This document shows positions 9,032-17,052 of a stretch of 64,000 nt of DNA, piece after piece. Positions within the stretch are counted from its first letter, which is position 1. Each line of letters starts with the position of its first letter. Made by a program: the position numbers and the translations under genes. A model generated the notes under the pieces. It made no database searches. It saw nothing but the letters and a program-made list of their open reading frames with translations, and was not told where the DNA came from. This DNA comes from Ottowia oryzae (lineage in GTDB: Bacteria > Pseudomonadota > Gammaproteobacteria > Burkholderiales > Burkholderiaceae_C), in the NCBI RefSeq assembly GCF_003008535.1, contig NZ_CP027666.1, forward strand, positions 744,001-808,000. The letters are read 5' to 3'.

Positions 9032-9814
9032 TCAATGGGCCTTGCTGGCAACCAGGCGGTGTTTCAGGTCGAGCAAGAACGGAATGTCCCGGATCTGATC
9101 GTCCTGAACCACATCCCATGCCACACCACTCGGCTGTGGGAAAGGTGAATGCGTCTGGATGATTCGCTCTGGCGTCGCGATCCAGTCCAGGGCAGAGTCG
9201 TGCGCCAGCATCTCGATGCGGTCGTTGTCCACAACTTGGACTTCATGCACCGTGGTGACGATTTGTGCATGCGCTGGCACTTTGCCCAGCTCGCGGAAGA
9301 TACCCAGTTCCAAGTCGGCAAAGCCGCCGCCCTTGCCAGTGCGGCCGCCTTGCGCAGTGACCGCCACGCAGCCGACCACGATCACGTCCATGGGCTCCAT
9401 TTCCTCGAAGTGGACGGGCTTGCCCACCTGCACCGCGCCCTGTGAGGTTGCTGCCAGCTCGAAAGAAATGTCATCGCGCTTGAGCTCTTCCGGATCCAGG
9501 CGAACGAATGGGAAGCCTTTCACCAGTTCGGGCACCGGTGTGTACAGGATCTTGCCGTCGTACAGCGCCCGAAGCCTCACGGGAATCTGGGGTGGATCAG
9601 GGTTGCACTTCACGATGCGCGCGTCGGTCCAGAACGCTTGCTGGCTCAGTTTTTGTGCGGCTACGTCGGCACCGACGAAGTTGGGGATGCGGCTGAACAC
9701 CGGCCCTACGTTCACGTGGTGGTCGATCAGCTGTTGCCAGACGTCTTCACGCAATTGGTCTTTGCCGCTGTGTCGTCCTTGCCAGCGGGCGGCTTCTTCA
9801 TGGTGATAGCTCAT
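9032..9814 (-). CDS. 5-formyltetrahydrofolate cyclo-ligase family protein (COG0212 paralogue)
   Basis: A 260-residue cytoplasmic protein whose C-terminal half carries the family nucleotide/folate loop GGRTGKGGGFADLELGIF, followed by VTTVHEVQVV and a final DWIATPERIIQT block. It is longer than the housekeeping enzyme (about 180-200 residues) and resembles the MTHFSD/COG0212 paralogues. From comparative genomics those paralogues have been linked to thiamin metabolism rather than to 5-formyl-THF. The ATG at 9814 has GAGG six bases upstream; a TTG at 9829 in frame is the alternative start. It is the promoter-proximal gene of the ABC operon and divergent from the LysR gene. The reaction here is unknown. 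Confidence 0.72.
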   Translation of the reverse strand: MSYHHEEAARWQGRHSGKDQLREDVWQQLIDHHVNVGPVFSRIPNFVGADVAAQKLSQQAFWTDARIVKCNPDPPQIPVRLRALYDGKILYTPVPELVKGFPFVRLDPEELKRDDISFELAATSQGAVQVGKPVHFEEMEPMDVIVVGCVAVTAQGGRTGKGGGFADLELGIFRELGKVPAHAQIVTTVHEVQVVDNDRIEMLAHDSALDWIATPERIIQTHSPFPQPSGVAWDVVQDDQIRDIPFLLDLKHRLVASKAH

Positions 9815-10127
9815 AGGTTGCCTCGTCAATGGATGAAGGCAGTCTAGAAGGCCCTTGGGCGCCAGCCCATCGGGTGGCGCTTATGTAGTTCATGCCAGCC
9901 AGCCGAGGTCGGGCAACCGGATGTTGGATTGCACTCCGGTGGTGCAGAAGACCGGCGGCAGCGCACATCGAATAGGCGCAGGCTTATTGCGCGCACCAAC
10001 TAGGGACGAACAAGGCCTGATGCGCGCGCGCTGCCGCGTGGCAGTGCGCGCTGCTTCGAAATCTGGCAGCACATGCGACGTGTGGCCGGGCAGATTTCGC
10101 TGCGGATATCCCTAGAATCGATTCCAT
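9815..10127. promoter_or_regulatory. Divergent intergenic region with a LysR-type palindrome
   Basis: This 313-base space separates the ABC operon from its likely LysR regulator. A perfect GAATCGATTC palindrome at 10115-10124, flanked to form TAGAATCGATTCCA, sits just before the LysR start codon and has the T-N11-A form of a LysR box. No ribosome site is visible before that start. No other gene was found here. Confidence 0.4.
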
Positions 10128-11063
10128 ATGCAAATCCACGGTGCACTCACGCTCCAGCTGCTTCATACCCTGGACGTGCTCTTGCGCACACGCAGCGTGT
10201 CGCGCACGGCCGACGAGTTGGGACAAACGCAGTCTGCCGTCAGTGTCTCGCTGCGCCGCCTCCGTGAAGTGCTGAACGACCCGTTGCTGGTTCGCAGCGG
10301 CAGCCACCTAGTGCCCACCACCCGCGCATTGGCCATGGAGCCGCGCCTTGCGCAGCTGCTGGCCGAGATGGGCCAGATGCTGCGCAACAACACCGGCTTT
10401 TCACCCGAGACATCGACGCGGCAATTCACGTTGGCCACGGCCGACTGCATGCAGTCGTTCTTCTTGCCGCTGCTGGTGCGGCACCTGCGGGTTGTGGCGC
10501 CCAACATCCAGCTGCGCCTGCGCCCGCTGACTGCCCAGTTCGATTTCTCGGTCGCGCTGGAAGAAGGTGCGCTGGATGCGGTGGTGGGGAACTGGCCCAA
10601 CCCACCGGCGCATCTGCGCCAGCGCATGCTGATTGAAGACCGCATGATTTGCCTCATGCGCCCGGGCCACCCTCTGGCGGACCGGGACGCGCTGGATCTG
10701 GCCACCTACCTGCAACTGGACCACGTCGCGCCAGAGCCTTTTTTGTCCAACACGCCAGGCCCGGTGGATGGCGCATTGGCGCAGCTTGGCGTGAAGCGGC
10801 ACATTGCGGTCACGGTGCCCGAATTCGGCCTGGCCAGCTACCTCGTTGCCGATTCCGACCTGGTGTTCACAAGCAGCAGCCACTACGGGCAGCACTACGC
10901 CGATCTGCTGGGGTTGTTGAGCGTTGACGCACCGGCCGAGCTGGAGCCCATGCGCTTTTACCTGCTCTGGCACGACTGCGCGCAGCTTGACCCTGCGTCG
11001 GTCTGGCTGCGCCAGCAAATCGCTTGGGTGGCTGGCGAGCTGGGCGGGTTCCGCGCGCCGTGA
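10128..11063 (+). CDS. LysR-family transcriptional regulator
   Basis: A 311-residue LysR regulator. The N-terminal winged helix (residues about 5-65) contains SVSRTADELGQTQSAVSVSL and RLREVLNDPLLVRSG. A periplasmic-binding-protein-like effector domain follows from about residue 95 (FTLATADCMQSFFLPLLVRHL). It resembles the NodD/PcaQ-like branch by eye, but the subgroup is not certain. It is transcribed divergently from the cyclo-ligase/ABC operon and convergently with the porin gene, so it probably controls the transporter operon in response to the imported ligand or a product. The start codon immediately follows a palindromic box, suggesting autoregulation. Confidence 0.88.
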   Translation: MQIHGALTLQLLHTLDVLLRTRSVSRTADELGQTQSAVSVSLRRLREVLNDPLLVRSGSHLVPTTRALAMEPRLAQLLAEMGQMLRNNTGFSPETSTRQFTLATADCMQSFFLPLLVRHLRVVAPNIQLRLRPLTAQFDFSVALEEGALDAVVGNWPNPPAHLRQRMLIEDRMICLMRPGHPLADRDALDLATYLQLDHVAPEPFLSNTPGPVDGALAQLGVKRHIAVTVPEFGLASYLVADSDLVFTSSSHYGQHYADLLGLLSVDAPAELEPMRFYLLWHDCAQLDPASVWLRQQIAWVAGELGGFRAP

Positions 11064-11093
11064 ACGCGCGCAGGGCGGTGCAGCCCTGCCGGT

Positions 11094-12113
11094 TCAGAAG
11101 CGGTGGCGAATGCCGATGTTGATGCCCGTCTGGCTGCCGTTGGGCTCCACGCTGCCGCTGAAGGACTGTGTGTCACCGTTGCGGTTGGTGAGGCGGGCCA
11201 CATAGGCATAGAAGCCGGTGCGTTTGGACATCTCATAGTTCAGCAGCACGCGCGCAATGGCGCTGCCGCCGCTGGCATCTTTGACGGTCCGGCGCAGGTA
11301 GTCCGCCCCGATGGTCCAGTTCGGCAAGAACGAATAGTCGGCCCCGAGCATTGCCACTTTGGCAGACGCTGCACCGGTAGCGCCAGGCCGCGAATCCATG
11401 TACGCCGCGCGGATCAGCACGGGTTCGATCTTGAAGCTGCCTGCAACGATCGCCAGCTTGTCCGCCTTTGCGGCGGCTACGCGGCGCGTCTGGCTGTAAC
11501 TGGCAAACAGAGACACCGGGCCGCCCTGGTAGGTCAGCCCTAGCTCGCGGACACCGTCTGTCTTGGTGTTGTCGTTGGCCGTTTCCTGCTTGCTGTAGAT
11601 CGCACCGGCCTGCATGCCTGCAAAGGTGGGCGACGTGTACTTGACCGCGCTCGGATAGGTTCTGTCGAAGTTGCCGAACTCCGGGAATATGTAGGCCGAG
11701 AAATTGTTGAACCGGTGCACGCTCCATGCGTCGTCGGTCACCGACCAGACCCGGCCGATCACCAATTGACCGAAGCCGCCTTCCAGGCCCACGTAACTGC
11801 TGCGGTTGAAGGCCAGGCCACCGCCCTTTGCGCCCGAGCCGTCTGCCAGGTTCAAGCCGGCTTCCAGCTTGAAAACTGCGGACAGGCCGCTCCCCAGATC
11901 TTCTTTGCCTTGAAAGCCGATGCGCGACGGCGCATCCTGCCCGCTGGCAAAGCGCGTCTGGTTGGCGCCGCCGCCGCGGTAAATGCCCACGCCGGCGTCG
12001 GCAAGCCCATACAGTGAAACCGTCGACTCGGCATGGCTCAAGCCGGGCAGGCAAGCGGTGGCGATGGCGGCCAGGGCAAATGCGCCCCGTGGCTTCAGTA
12101 AGCTGGTTTTCAT
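11094..12113 (-). CDS. Gram-negative porin
   Basis: A 339-residue outer-membrane beta-barrel porin of the Burkholderiales type. It has a cleavable signal (about residues 1-28, ending LPGLSHA), the usual first strand (STVSLYGLADAGVGIYRGG), a long alternating beta pattern, and a terminal phenylalanine in GIRHRF as required for BAM recognition. It lies tail to tail with the LysR gene, 30 bases apart. Placement beside the ABC operon suggests it could pass the same ligand through the outer membrane, but such porins are usually general. Confidence 0.92.
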   Translation of the reverse strand: MKTSLLKPRGAFALAAIATACLPGLSHAESTVSLYGLADAGVGIYRGGGANQTRFASGQDAPSRIGFQGKEDLGSGLSAVFKLEAGLNLADGSGAKGGGLAFNRSSYVGLEGGFGQLVIGRVWSVTDDAWSVHRFNNFSAYIFPEFGNFDRTYPSAVKYTSPTFAGMQAGAIYSKQETANDNTKTDGVRELGLTYQGGPVSLFASYSQTRRVAAAKADKLAIVAGSFKIEPVLIRAAYMDSRPGATGAASAKVAMLGADYSFLPNWTIGADYLRRTVKDASGGSAIARVLLNYEMSKRTGFYAYVARLTNRNGDTQSFSGSVEPNGSQTGINIGIRHRF

Positions 12114-12450
12114 GTTGGTTGTTCAAACAGTGGGTGAATGGGATGTCGCGTGCCGGCCTGGCTGAAGTCAGTCTAGGAACGCGGCCTGGCCCTCGCCAGC
12201 GCACTGGCGCCATAGAGTCCATCGCGGCGCGCACATGTCCTGGTCGCTAGCTCCGAAATTGCCCAGCCGCGGTGCGCTGGCACCCAAGCCGTGCGCTGAA
12301 CAAGGCGAAATTGGTGCGAACAGCTGGGCCCGGTGGCCATAGCACCGCCAGTGCGTGGCTCGCGACCCACACCTTCTGGTAGGTCGGCTGGCGGCGGGTT
12401 CGCGGAGTAGGGCTCGCCGCGTCGGTGGGTCACGCTACAGTCGCGCTGAA
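12114..12450. other. Intergenic region, no gene seen
   Basis: 337 bases upstream of the porin and before the aminopropyltransferase. A short GCCAG/CTGGC hairpin lies near 12195-12208. I see no clear promoter, RNA or coding signal. This is the right border of the block separating the DUF350 group from the polyamine-type genes. Confidence 0.4.
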
Positions 12451-14046
12451 GTGACTCAGCCATCTGCCCCAACCGGACTTGCCGACGACCTGCCGACCCC
12501 AGCGGCTGCGGGCCCTGTGTCGGCGGCGCACCCCGTTCACATCGCCCTGCTCGCCAGCGTCTTCGTCGTCGCCGCGTGCGGGCTGCTGTACGAGCTGGCC
12601 GCCGGCGCCATCGCCAGCTACGTGCTGGGCGATTCGGTGCTGCAGTTTTCCACCATCATCGGCAGCTACCTGTTTGCCATGGGCATCGGCAGCTACCTGT
12701 CGCGCTTTTTTGACCGGCAACTGCCCGCCCACTTCCTGCGCATAGAACTGCTGGTGGCGCTGGCCGGCGGCCTGCTGCCGGTGGCGCTGTTCCTGGCCAA
12801 CGCGTACGCGCCGGGCGCTTTCCGCTGGCTGCTGTACGGGCTGGTGCTGCTGGTGGGCACGCTGGTGGGGCTGGAGATTCCGCTGGTCATGCGCATCCTG
12901 CGGCGCAACGTGCAGCTGAAAGAGCTGGTGTCGCAGGTGCTGACCTTCGACTACCTGGGCGCGCTGGCCGTGTCGCTGGCCTTTCCGCTGCTGCTGGTGC
13001 CGCGCCTGGGCTTGATCCGCACCGGGCTGCTGTTCGGCCTGCTGAACGCGCTGGTGGCGGTGTGGGCGCTGTGGCTGTTCCGGCATGAGCTGCGCCAGTG
13101 GGGCGCGCACGCCATGGCCTGCGCGCTGACGGTGGCGCTGCTGGCCGCGGGGCTGGCGGGCGCCGGGCAGATCACCACGCTGACCGAAGACAAGCTGTAC
13201 GCCGACCGCGTCGTCTTTGCCGAAACCACGCCCTATCAGCGCATCGTCGTCACCCACAACCCGGGCCAGGGGCGCCCTGGTCATCGCCTGTACCTGAACG
13301 GCAACCTGCAGTTTGCCGAGCGCGACGAATACCGATACCACGAAGCGCTGGTGCACCCCGCCATGGCCGCCCACGGCGCGCCCAAAAAGGTGGCCGTGCT
13401 GGGCGGTGGCGACGGCATGGCCGTGCGCGAAATCCTCAAATACCCCAGCGTGGAAAGCATCACCCTGGTCGAGCTGGACCCGGCCATGACCCGGCTGTTT
13501 CGCGATCAGCCAGAGCTGGCGGCGCTGAACGGCGGCGCGCTGAAATCGCCCAAGCTCACCATCGTCAACACCGACGCGTTTCGCTGGCTGGAGCAGAGCC
13601 AGGACAGTTTTGATGTGATCGTGGTGGATTTCCCTGACCCCACCAACTTCAACATCGGCAAGCTCTACACCCTCAGCTTCTACGCCCTGCTGGAGCAGCG
13701 CCTGGCCGCCAGCGGCTACGCGGTGGTGCAGACCACCTCACCCCTGGTCGCGCGGCAAAGCTTCTGGACCGTGGTGCAAACCATCGAAGCGGCCGGCCTG
13801 CGCACCGCGCCCTACCACGCGCACGTGCCCAGCTTTGGCGAATGGGGCTTCGTCATCGCCAGCCGCCGCCCCTGGCGCCTGCCGAGCCAGCTGCCACCGG
13901 GCCTGCGCTACCTCACGCCCGCCACGCTGCCGCTGCTGTTCGACTTTCCGGCCGACATGGCGCGCGTGCCTGCGCAAGTCAACCGCCTGTCCAACCAGGT
14001 GCTGGTGCACAGCTATGAAACCGAATGGGGGCGGGTGCATGAGTGA
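12451..14046 (+). CDS. Membrane-bound polyamine aminopropyltransferase (spermidine synthase-like)
   Basis: The N-terminal half is a bundle of about seven membrane helices (from ALLASVFVVAACGLLYELAAG). The C-terminal half is a spermidine-synthase Rossmann domain with the SAM-site motif VAVLGGGDGMAVREIL and the acidic active-site stretch VIVVDFPDPTNFNIGKLYT. Such fusions transfer aminopropyl groups or act on related substrates; the exact product is unverified. I chose the GTG at 12451 (531 residues); the frame stays open up to 12355, and a longer start is possible. The next gene, an FAD oxidoreductase, begins 55 bases downstream, and the two probably form an operon. DUF350/DUF4178 partners lie about 10 kb upstream. 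Confidence 0.83.
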   Translation: MTQPSAPTGLADDLPTPAAAGPVSAAHPVHIALLASVFVVAACGLLYELAAGAIASYVLGDSVLQFSTIIGSYLFAMGIGSYLSRFFDRQLPAHFLRIELLVALAGGLLPVALFLANAYAPGAFRWLLYGLVLLVGTLVGLEIPLVMRILRRNVQLKELVSQVLTFDYLGALAVSLAFPLLLVPRLGLIRTGLLFGLLNALVAVWALWLFRHELRQWGAHAMACALTVALLAAGLAGAGQITTLTEDKLYADRVVFAETTPYQRIVVTHNPGQGRPGHRLYLNGNLQFAERDEYRYHEALVHPAMAAHGAPKKVAVLGGGDGMAVREILKYPSVESITLVELDPAMTRLFRDQPELAALNGGALKSPKLTIVNTDAFRWLEQSQDSFDVIVVDFPDPTNFNIGKLYTLSFYALLEQRLAASGYAVVQTTSPLVARQSFWTVVQTIEAAGLRTAPYHAHVPSFGEWGFVIASRRPWRLPSQLPPGLRYLTPATLPLLFDFPADMARVPAQVNRLSNQVLVHSYETEWGRVHE

Positions 14047-14100
14047 GCGGCCCGCGCGCAGCAGCGGCGCAGCGCTGCCCGCTTCGCCGCGCATCGCTGC

Positions 14101-15744
14101 ATGAACACGCCGCCGCGACGCCGTCAGGTGCTGCGCGCGGGCGCGGCGCTGGCCGGCTGGGCACTGGCCGGCTGCACGCCAGACGCCACCGCGCACATCG
14201 AAGGTGGCTTCACCGGCACCTCGCCCGAGCGCGGGCACTTGCTGCGTGAGGCGCGTGCCGCGCGCCAGCCCGACGTCACCCACCGCACCCACACCCTCAT
14301 CGCCGGCGGCGGCATTGCCGGGCTGGCGGCGGCGCGGGCGCTGCGCCAGCGCGGGCACGACGACTTTGCGCTGCTGGAGCTGGAAGACGCCCCCGGCGGC
14401 AACAGCCGTGGCACGCAGGTCGGCGGCATCGCCTGCCCGCAGGGCGCGCACTACCTGCCGGTGCCGGGCGACGACGCGCGCGAGGTGCAAGACCTGCTGG
14501 AAGAGCTGGGCCTGCGCCGGCGCGTGGCGGGGCGCTGGCAGTACGACGAGCGCCACCTGTGCCACAGCCCGCAGGAACGCCTGTTCTTTGAAGGCCATTG
14601 GCAGGAAGGCCTGCTGCCCGTCGAAGGCGTGGGCGCCAGCACCCTGGCGCAGTACCGGCGTTTTGCCGCGCTGGTGGCCGATGCGCAGCGGCAGGCGCAC
14701 TACGCCATTCCGGTGCTCAGAAGCACGCTGGCGCCCGCGCAGCTTGCGCTGGACGCTATCACTTTCAAAGCATGGCTGGACCAACAAGGGCTGACCGACC
14801 CGCACCTGCGCTGGTACCTGGACTACGCCTGCCGCGACGACTTCGGCGCGGGCAGCGCCACCGTCTCCGCCTGGGCGGGGCTGCATTATTTCGCCAGCCG
14901 CCACGGCTTTCATGCGCCGGGTGAGAACAGCGACGAAGCGCCCGACGCCGTGCTCACCTGGCCCGAGGGCAACGGCTGGCTCAGCGCCCGGCTGGCGGCG
15001 CCGCTGGACGATCGGCTGCGCACCGGGCGCGTGGTGCTGCGCATCGCGGCCGAGCGCGAGGGCGTGGTCGTCGATGCGCTGGACGTGGCGGGCAACCGGC
15101 TGGAGCGCTGGCACGCCCGCCAGGCCATTGTCGCCTTGCCGCTGCACGTGGCCGCCCGCGTGGTGCAGCCGCTGCCCGACGCCCTGCGCCAGCGCGCCGC
15201 CCGCCTGCGCAGCGCGCCCTGGCTGGTCGCCAACCTGCGCCTGCGCGCACCCCTGGCAGATCGGCGCGGCGCCGCGCCCAGCTGGGACAACGTGCTGTAC
15301 GGCAGTGCCGGCCTGGGCTATGTGGACGCCATGCACCAAAGCTTGGCCCCCGTGCCCGGCGCCACCGTGTTGACCTGGTACCGCGCCCTGGGCGACGAGC
15401 CCGGCGCGCGCGAGGCGCTGCTGAACACCCCCTGGGCCAGCTGGCGCGACGCCATCCTCGCCGAACTGGCCCCCGCCCACCCCGACCTGGCCAGCCAAAC
15501 CCAGCGCATCGACATCGTCCGCTACGGCCACGCCATGGCCGTGCCCGTGCCTGGCGTTTTGAGCCAAATCGCCCCGTGGCGCACGTCAGGCAAGCGCCAA
15601 CAGCTATTGAAAGCAGAGCATCTGCCAGTGCCGCAATTTGCCGAAGCGCCGCGCCTGCGGTTCGCCCATAGCGACTGGGCGGGCTATTCGGTGTTTGAAG
15701 AGGCCTTCACGCTGGGCCACGCGGCGGGGTTGGCGTCGGCGTGA
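14101..15744 (+). CDS. FAD-dependent amine oxidase-like protein, Tat/lipoprotein signal
   Basis: A 547-residue flavoprotein. The N-terminus has RRRQVLRAGAALAGW followed by ALAGC, combining a twin-arginine-like region with a lipobox, so it is probably an envelope-anchored lipoprotein. The dinucleotide-binding motif is AGGGIAGLAAARALRQRG (about residues 63-80), and the C-terminal flavin-oxidase motif is DWAGYSVFEEAFTLGHAAG. It follows the aminopropyltransferase gene and may oxidise a polyamine or act in the same envelope process. Around residues 488-506 the sequence is encoded by a dispersed intergenic repeat, so that segment is probably an insertion in a surface loop. Confidence 0.8.
   Translation: MNTPPRRRQVLRAGAALAGWALAGCTPDATAHIEGGFTGTSPERGHLLREARAARQPDVTHRTHTLIAGGGIAGLAAARALRQRGHDDFALLELEDAPGGNSRGTQVGGIACPQGAHYLPVPGDDAREVQDLLEELGLRRRVAGRWQYDERHLCHSPQERLFFEGHWQEGLLPVEGVGASTLAQYRRFAALVADAQRQAHYAIPVLRSTLAPAQLALDAITFKAWLDQQGLTDPHLRWYLDYACRDDFGAGSATVSAWAGLHYFASRHGFHAPGENSDEAPDAVLTWPEGNGWLSARLAAPLDDRLRTGRVVLRIAAEREGVVVDALDVAGNRLERWHARQAIVALPLHVAARVVQPLPDALRQRAARLRSAPWLVANLRLRAPLADRRGAAPSWDNVLYGSAGLGYVDAMHQSLAPVPGATVLTWYRALGDEPGAREALLNTPWASWRDAILAELAPAHPDLASQTQRIDIVRYGHAMAVPVPGVLSQIAPWRTSGKRQQLLKAEHLPVPQFAEAPRLRFAHSDWAGYSVFEEAFTLGHAAGLASA
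15563..15620 (+). repeat. Dispersed hairpin repeat inside the FAD oxidoreductase gene
   Basis: AAATCGCCCCGTGGCGC, then CAGGCAAGCGCCAACAGCTA and TTGAAAGCAGAG, closely parallel the intergenic copies at 47353 and 35833. It reads through in frame. Confidence 0.6.
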
Positions 15745-16143
15745 AATGAAGCGCAGGGCTGCACGGCGTGCACGCCCTCAAGCTTCACGCCTAAGTCGCC
15801 GCACTTGCGTTTCGACGTTCAGCACCGCATAAGCCGAGACAAGCCCTTGTCCGACACCCCCGGGGGCAGGGCGCAGCTAGAGTCAAACCCATCCAGCGAT
15901 GGCGCTTGGCGCAAGGCTTTAAGCCCTGTTTAAGGTGCCCGGCTGAACCGCAGCAAACTGTCACTGCAGCTACACACATCTTTACCGAAGCGCCATCATT
16001 TTTCTTGGAACTATCGCGATCATCCAGGCCTCAGATGTTGAAAGCGGAACAAGAGCCGCCATCTCTCATCTCAGTCCTCAGAAAGCTGTCCCGTTATCGA
16101 ACTTACGCTGCCGAGCCCAGGACCCATGACGGTCCGCTGAAAA

Positions 16144-16190
16144 CCTGAAGCGCACTTCCTCCTCCCTCCCTCCTCCTCCTTCGCTTCAGG
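16144..16190. repeat. Inverted repeat with polypyrimidine loop
   Basis: CCTGAAGCG (16144-16152) and CGCTTCAGG (16182-16190) are perfect 9-base arms around a loop made almost only of C and T in CCT-type repeats. Confidence 0.6.
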
Positions 16191-16218
16191 CCGCTCCGGC
16201 AGCTTTTTTATGCCCCCG

Positions 16219-16258
16219 AACGCCGCCCAGCCTTGTGCTGTGGCGGCGTTTCTTTTTG
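16219..16258 (+). terminator. Rho-independent terminator (plus strand)
   Basis: AACGCCGCC (16219-16227) pairs with GGCGGCGTT (16242-16250), followed by a T-rich run TTTCTTTTT. It would end transcription coming from the FAD oxidoreductase side or from an RNA in the preceding gap. Confidence 0.75.
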
Positions 16259-16290
16259 GGGTAAACCGCCCGGCGTCGGGGCGGTCAGAC

Positions 16291-16920
16291 TCAGGCGTAG
16301 TCGGCGGGCAGGGTGTCGGCAAAGCTTGGGCGCGCCATCAGCCGGTCGTCCAGCAGCACCGCCAGGTTGGCGTGCCGTGCGCGCCAGTCCAGTTCAGGAA
16401 AGCGAAAGTCCAGGTAGCCCAGCGCGCAGCCCACGGCGATGTCGGCCAGGGTAGGGTGCACGCCGCTGGCGCACCAGGGCTTGTCGCCCAGGCCGCTGCT
16501 CATGGCGGCCAGCGCTTGGTCCACTTTGCGCATCTGCCGCTCGATCCAGGCGGCGCTGCGTTCGCCCTCGGCGCGGCCGGGCCAGGTGCGCTCCAGCCGC
16601 GCCAGCAGCGCCGCGTCGCACAGGCCGTCGGCCAGGGCTTCCCAGGTTTTGACTTCGACCCGGTCGCGCCCCGAAGGCGGGATCAGCTTGCCTACGGGCG
16701 ACAGCGTGTCCAGGTATTCGACGATCACGCGCGAATCGAACACCGCCTCTTGCCCGTCCATGACGAGGCAGGGCACCTTGCCCAGCGGGTTGGCGGCGTG
16801 GATCTGGGTGTCTTCGGCCCAGACGTTTTCGGGCACGAAAAGGTAGTCCAGCTTTTTCTCGGCCAGAACAGCGCGCACTTTGCGCACAAAGGGGCTGGCT
16901 GGGGCGCCGATCAAACGCAT
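16291..16920 (-). CDS. Glutathione S-transferase family protein (YibF-like)
   Basis: A 209-residue protein with an N-terminal thioredoxin-like GST domain (MRLIGAPASPFVRKVRAVLA; cis-proline in NPLGKVPCLVMD; VFDSRVIVEYLD) and an all-helical C-terminal domain containing HPTLADIAVGCALGYLDFRF. The SPFVRKV start resembles the YibF/Omega-like group of bacterial GSTs. Its substrate is unknown. It is transcribed alone, divergently from purB, from an ATG at 16920. Confidence 0.87.
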   Translation of the reverse strand: MRLIGAPASPFVRKVRAVLAEKKLDYLFVPENVWAEDTQIHAANPLGKVPCLVMDGQEAVFDSRVIVEYLDTLSPVGKLIPPSGRDRVEVKTWEALADGLCDAALLARLERTWPGRAEGERSAAWIERQMRKVDQALAAMSSGLGDKPWCASGVHPTLADIAVGCALGYLDFRFPELDWRARHANLAVLLDDRLMARPSFADTLPADYA

Positions 16921-17052
16921 GGCTGCTCGCTTTGGCTTGGATATGTGACAGAAAGCTACGCGAGATTTTAGGCCAAGGCCCTACGCGCGGGGCGTGGGGC
17001 TGGGCGCCGGGCCGGGGCCGCCGGCGCAGGCGCGGCTTCTACAATCGGCGCC

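Larger units (their letters stand above)
15745..16290. other. Intergenic region, possible small RNA or small ORF
   Basis: 546 bases without a recognised gene, less GC-rich than its surroundings between about 15950 and 16150. An ATG at 16035 opens 37 codons (MLKAEQEPPSLISVLRKL...) ending inside an inverted repeat; no ribosome site is visible. The section 15830-15950 contains self-complementary runs (CCCCCGGGGG and AGCCG/CGGCT), compatible with a structured RNA. Neither is proven. A terminator follows at 16219. Confidence 0.3.

Noticed and set aside
14750..14775. Repeat-like GACGCTATCACTTTCAAAG in the FAD oxidoreductase gene
   Set aside because: Only the short tail resembles the repeat, with no stem; likely chance.
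13738..15567. 609-codon minus-strand frame
   Set aside because: Antisense to the aminopropyltransferase and FAD oxidoreductase genes, with no family motif.
15830..15950. 6S RNA candidate
   Set aside because: Some self-complementarity, but I could not align it to the 6S bubble and stems by eye.
16035..16148. 37-codon small ORF
   Set aside because: Plausible composition but no ribosome site and unknown conservation; not called as a gene.
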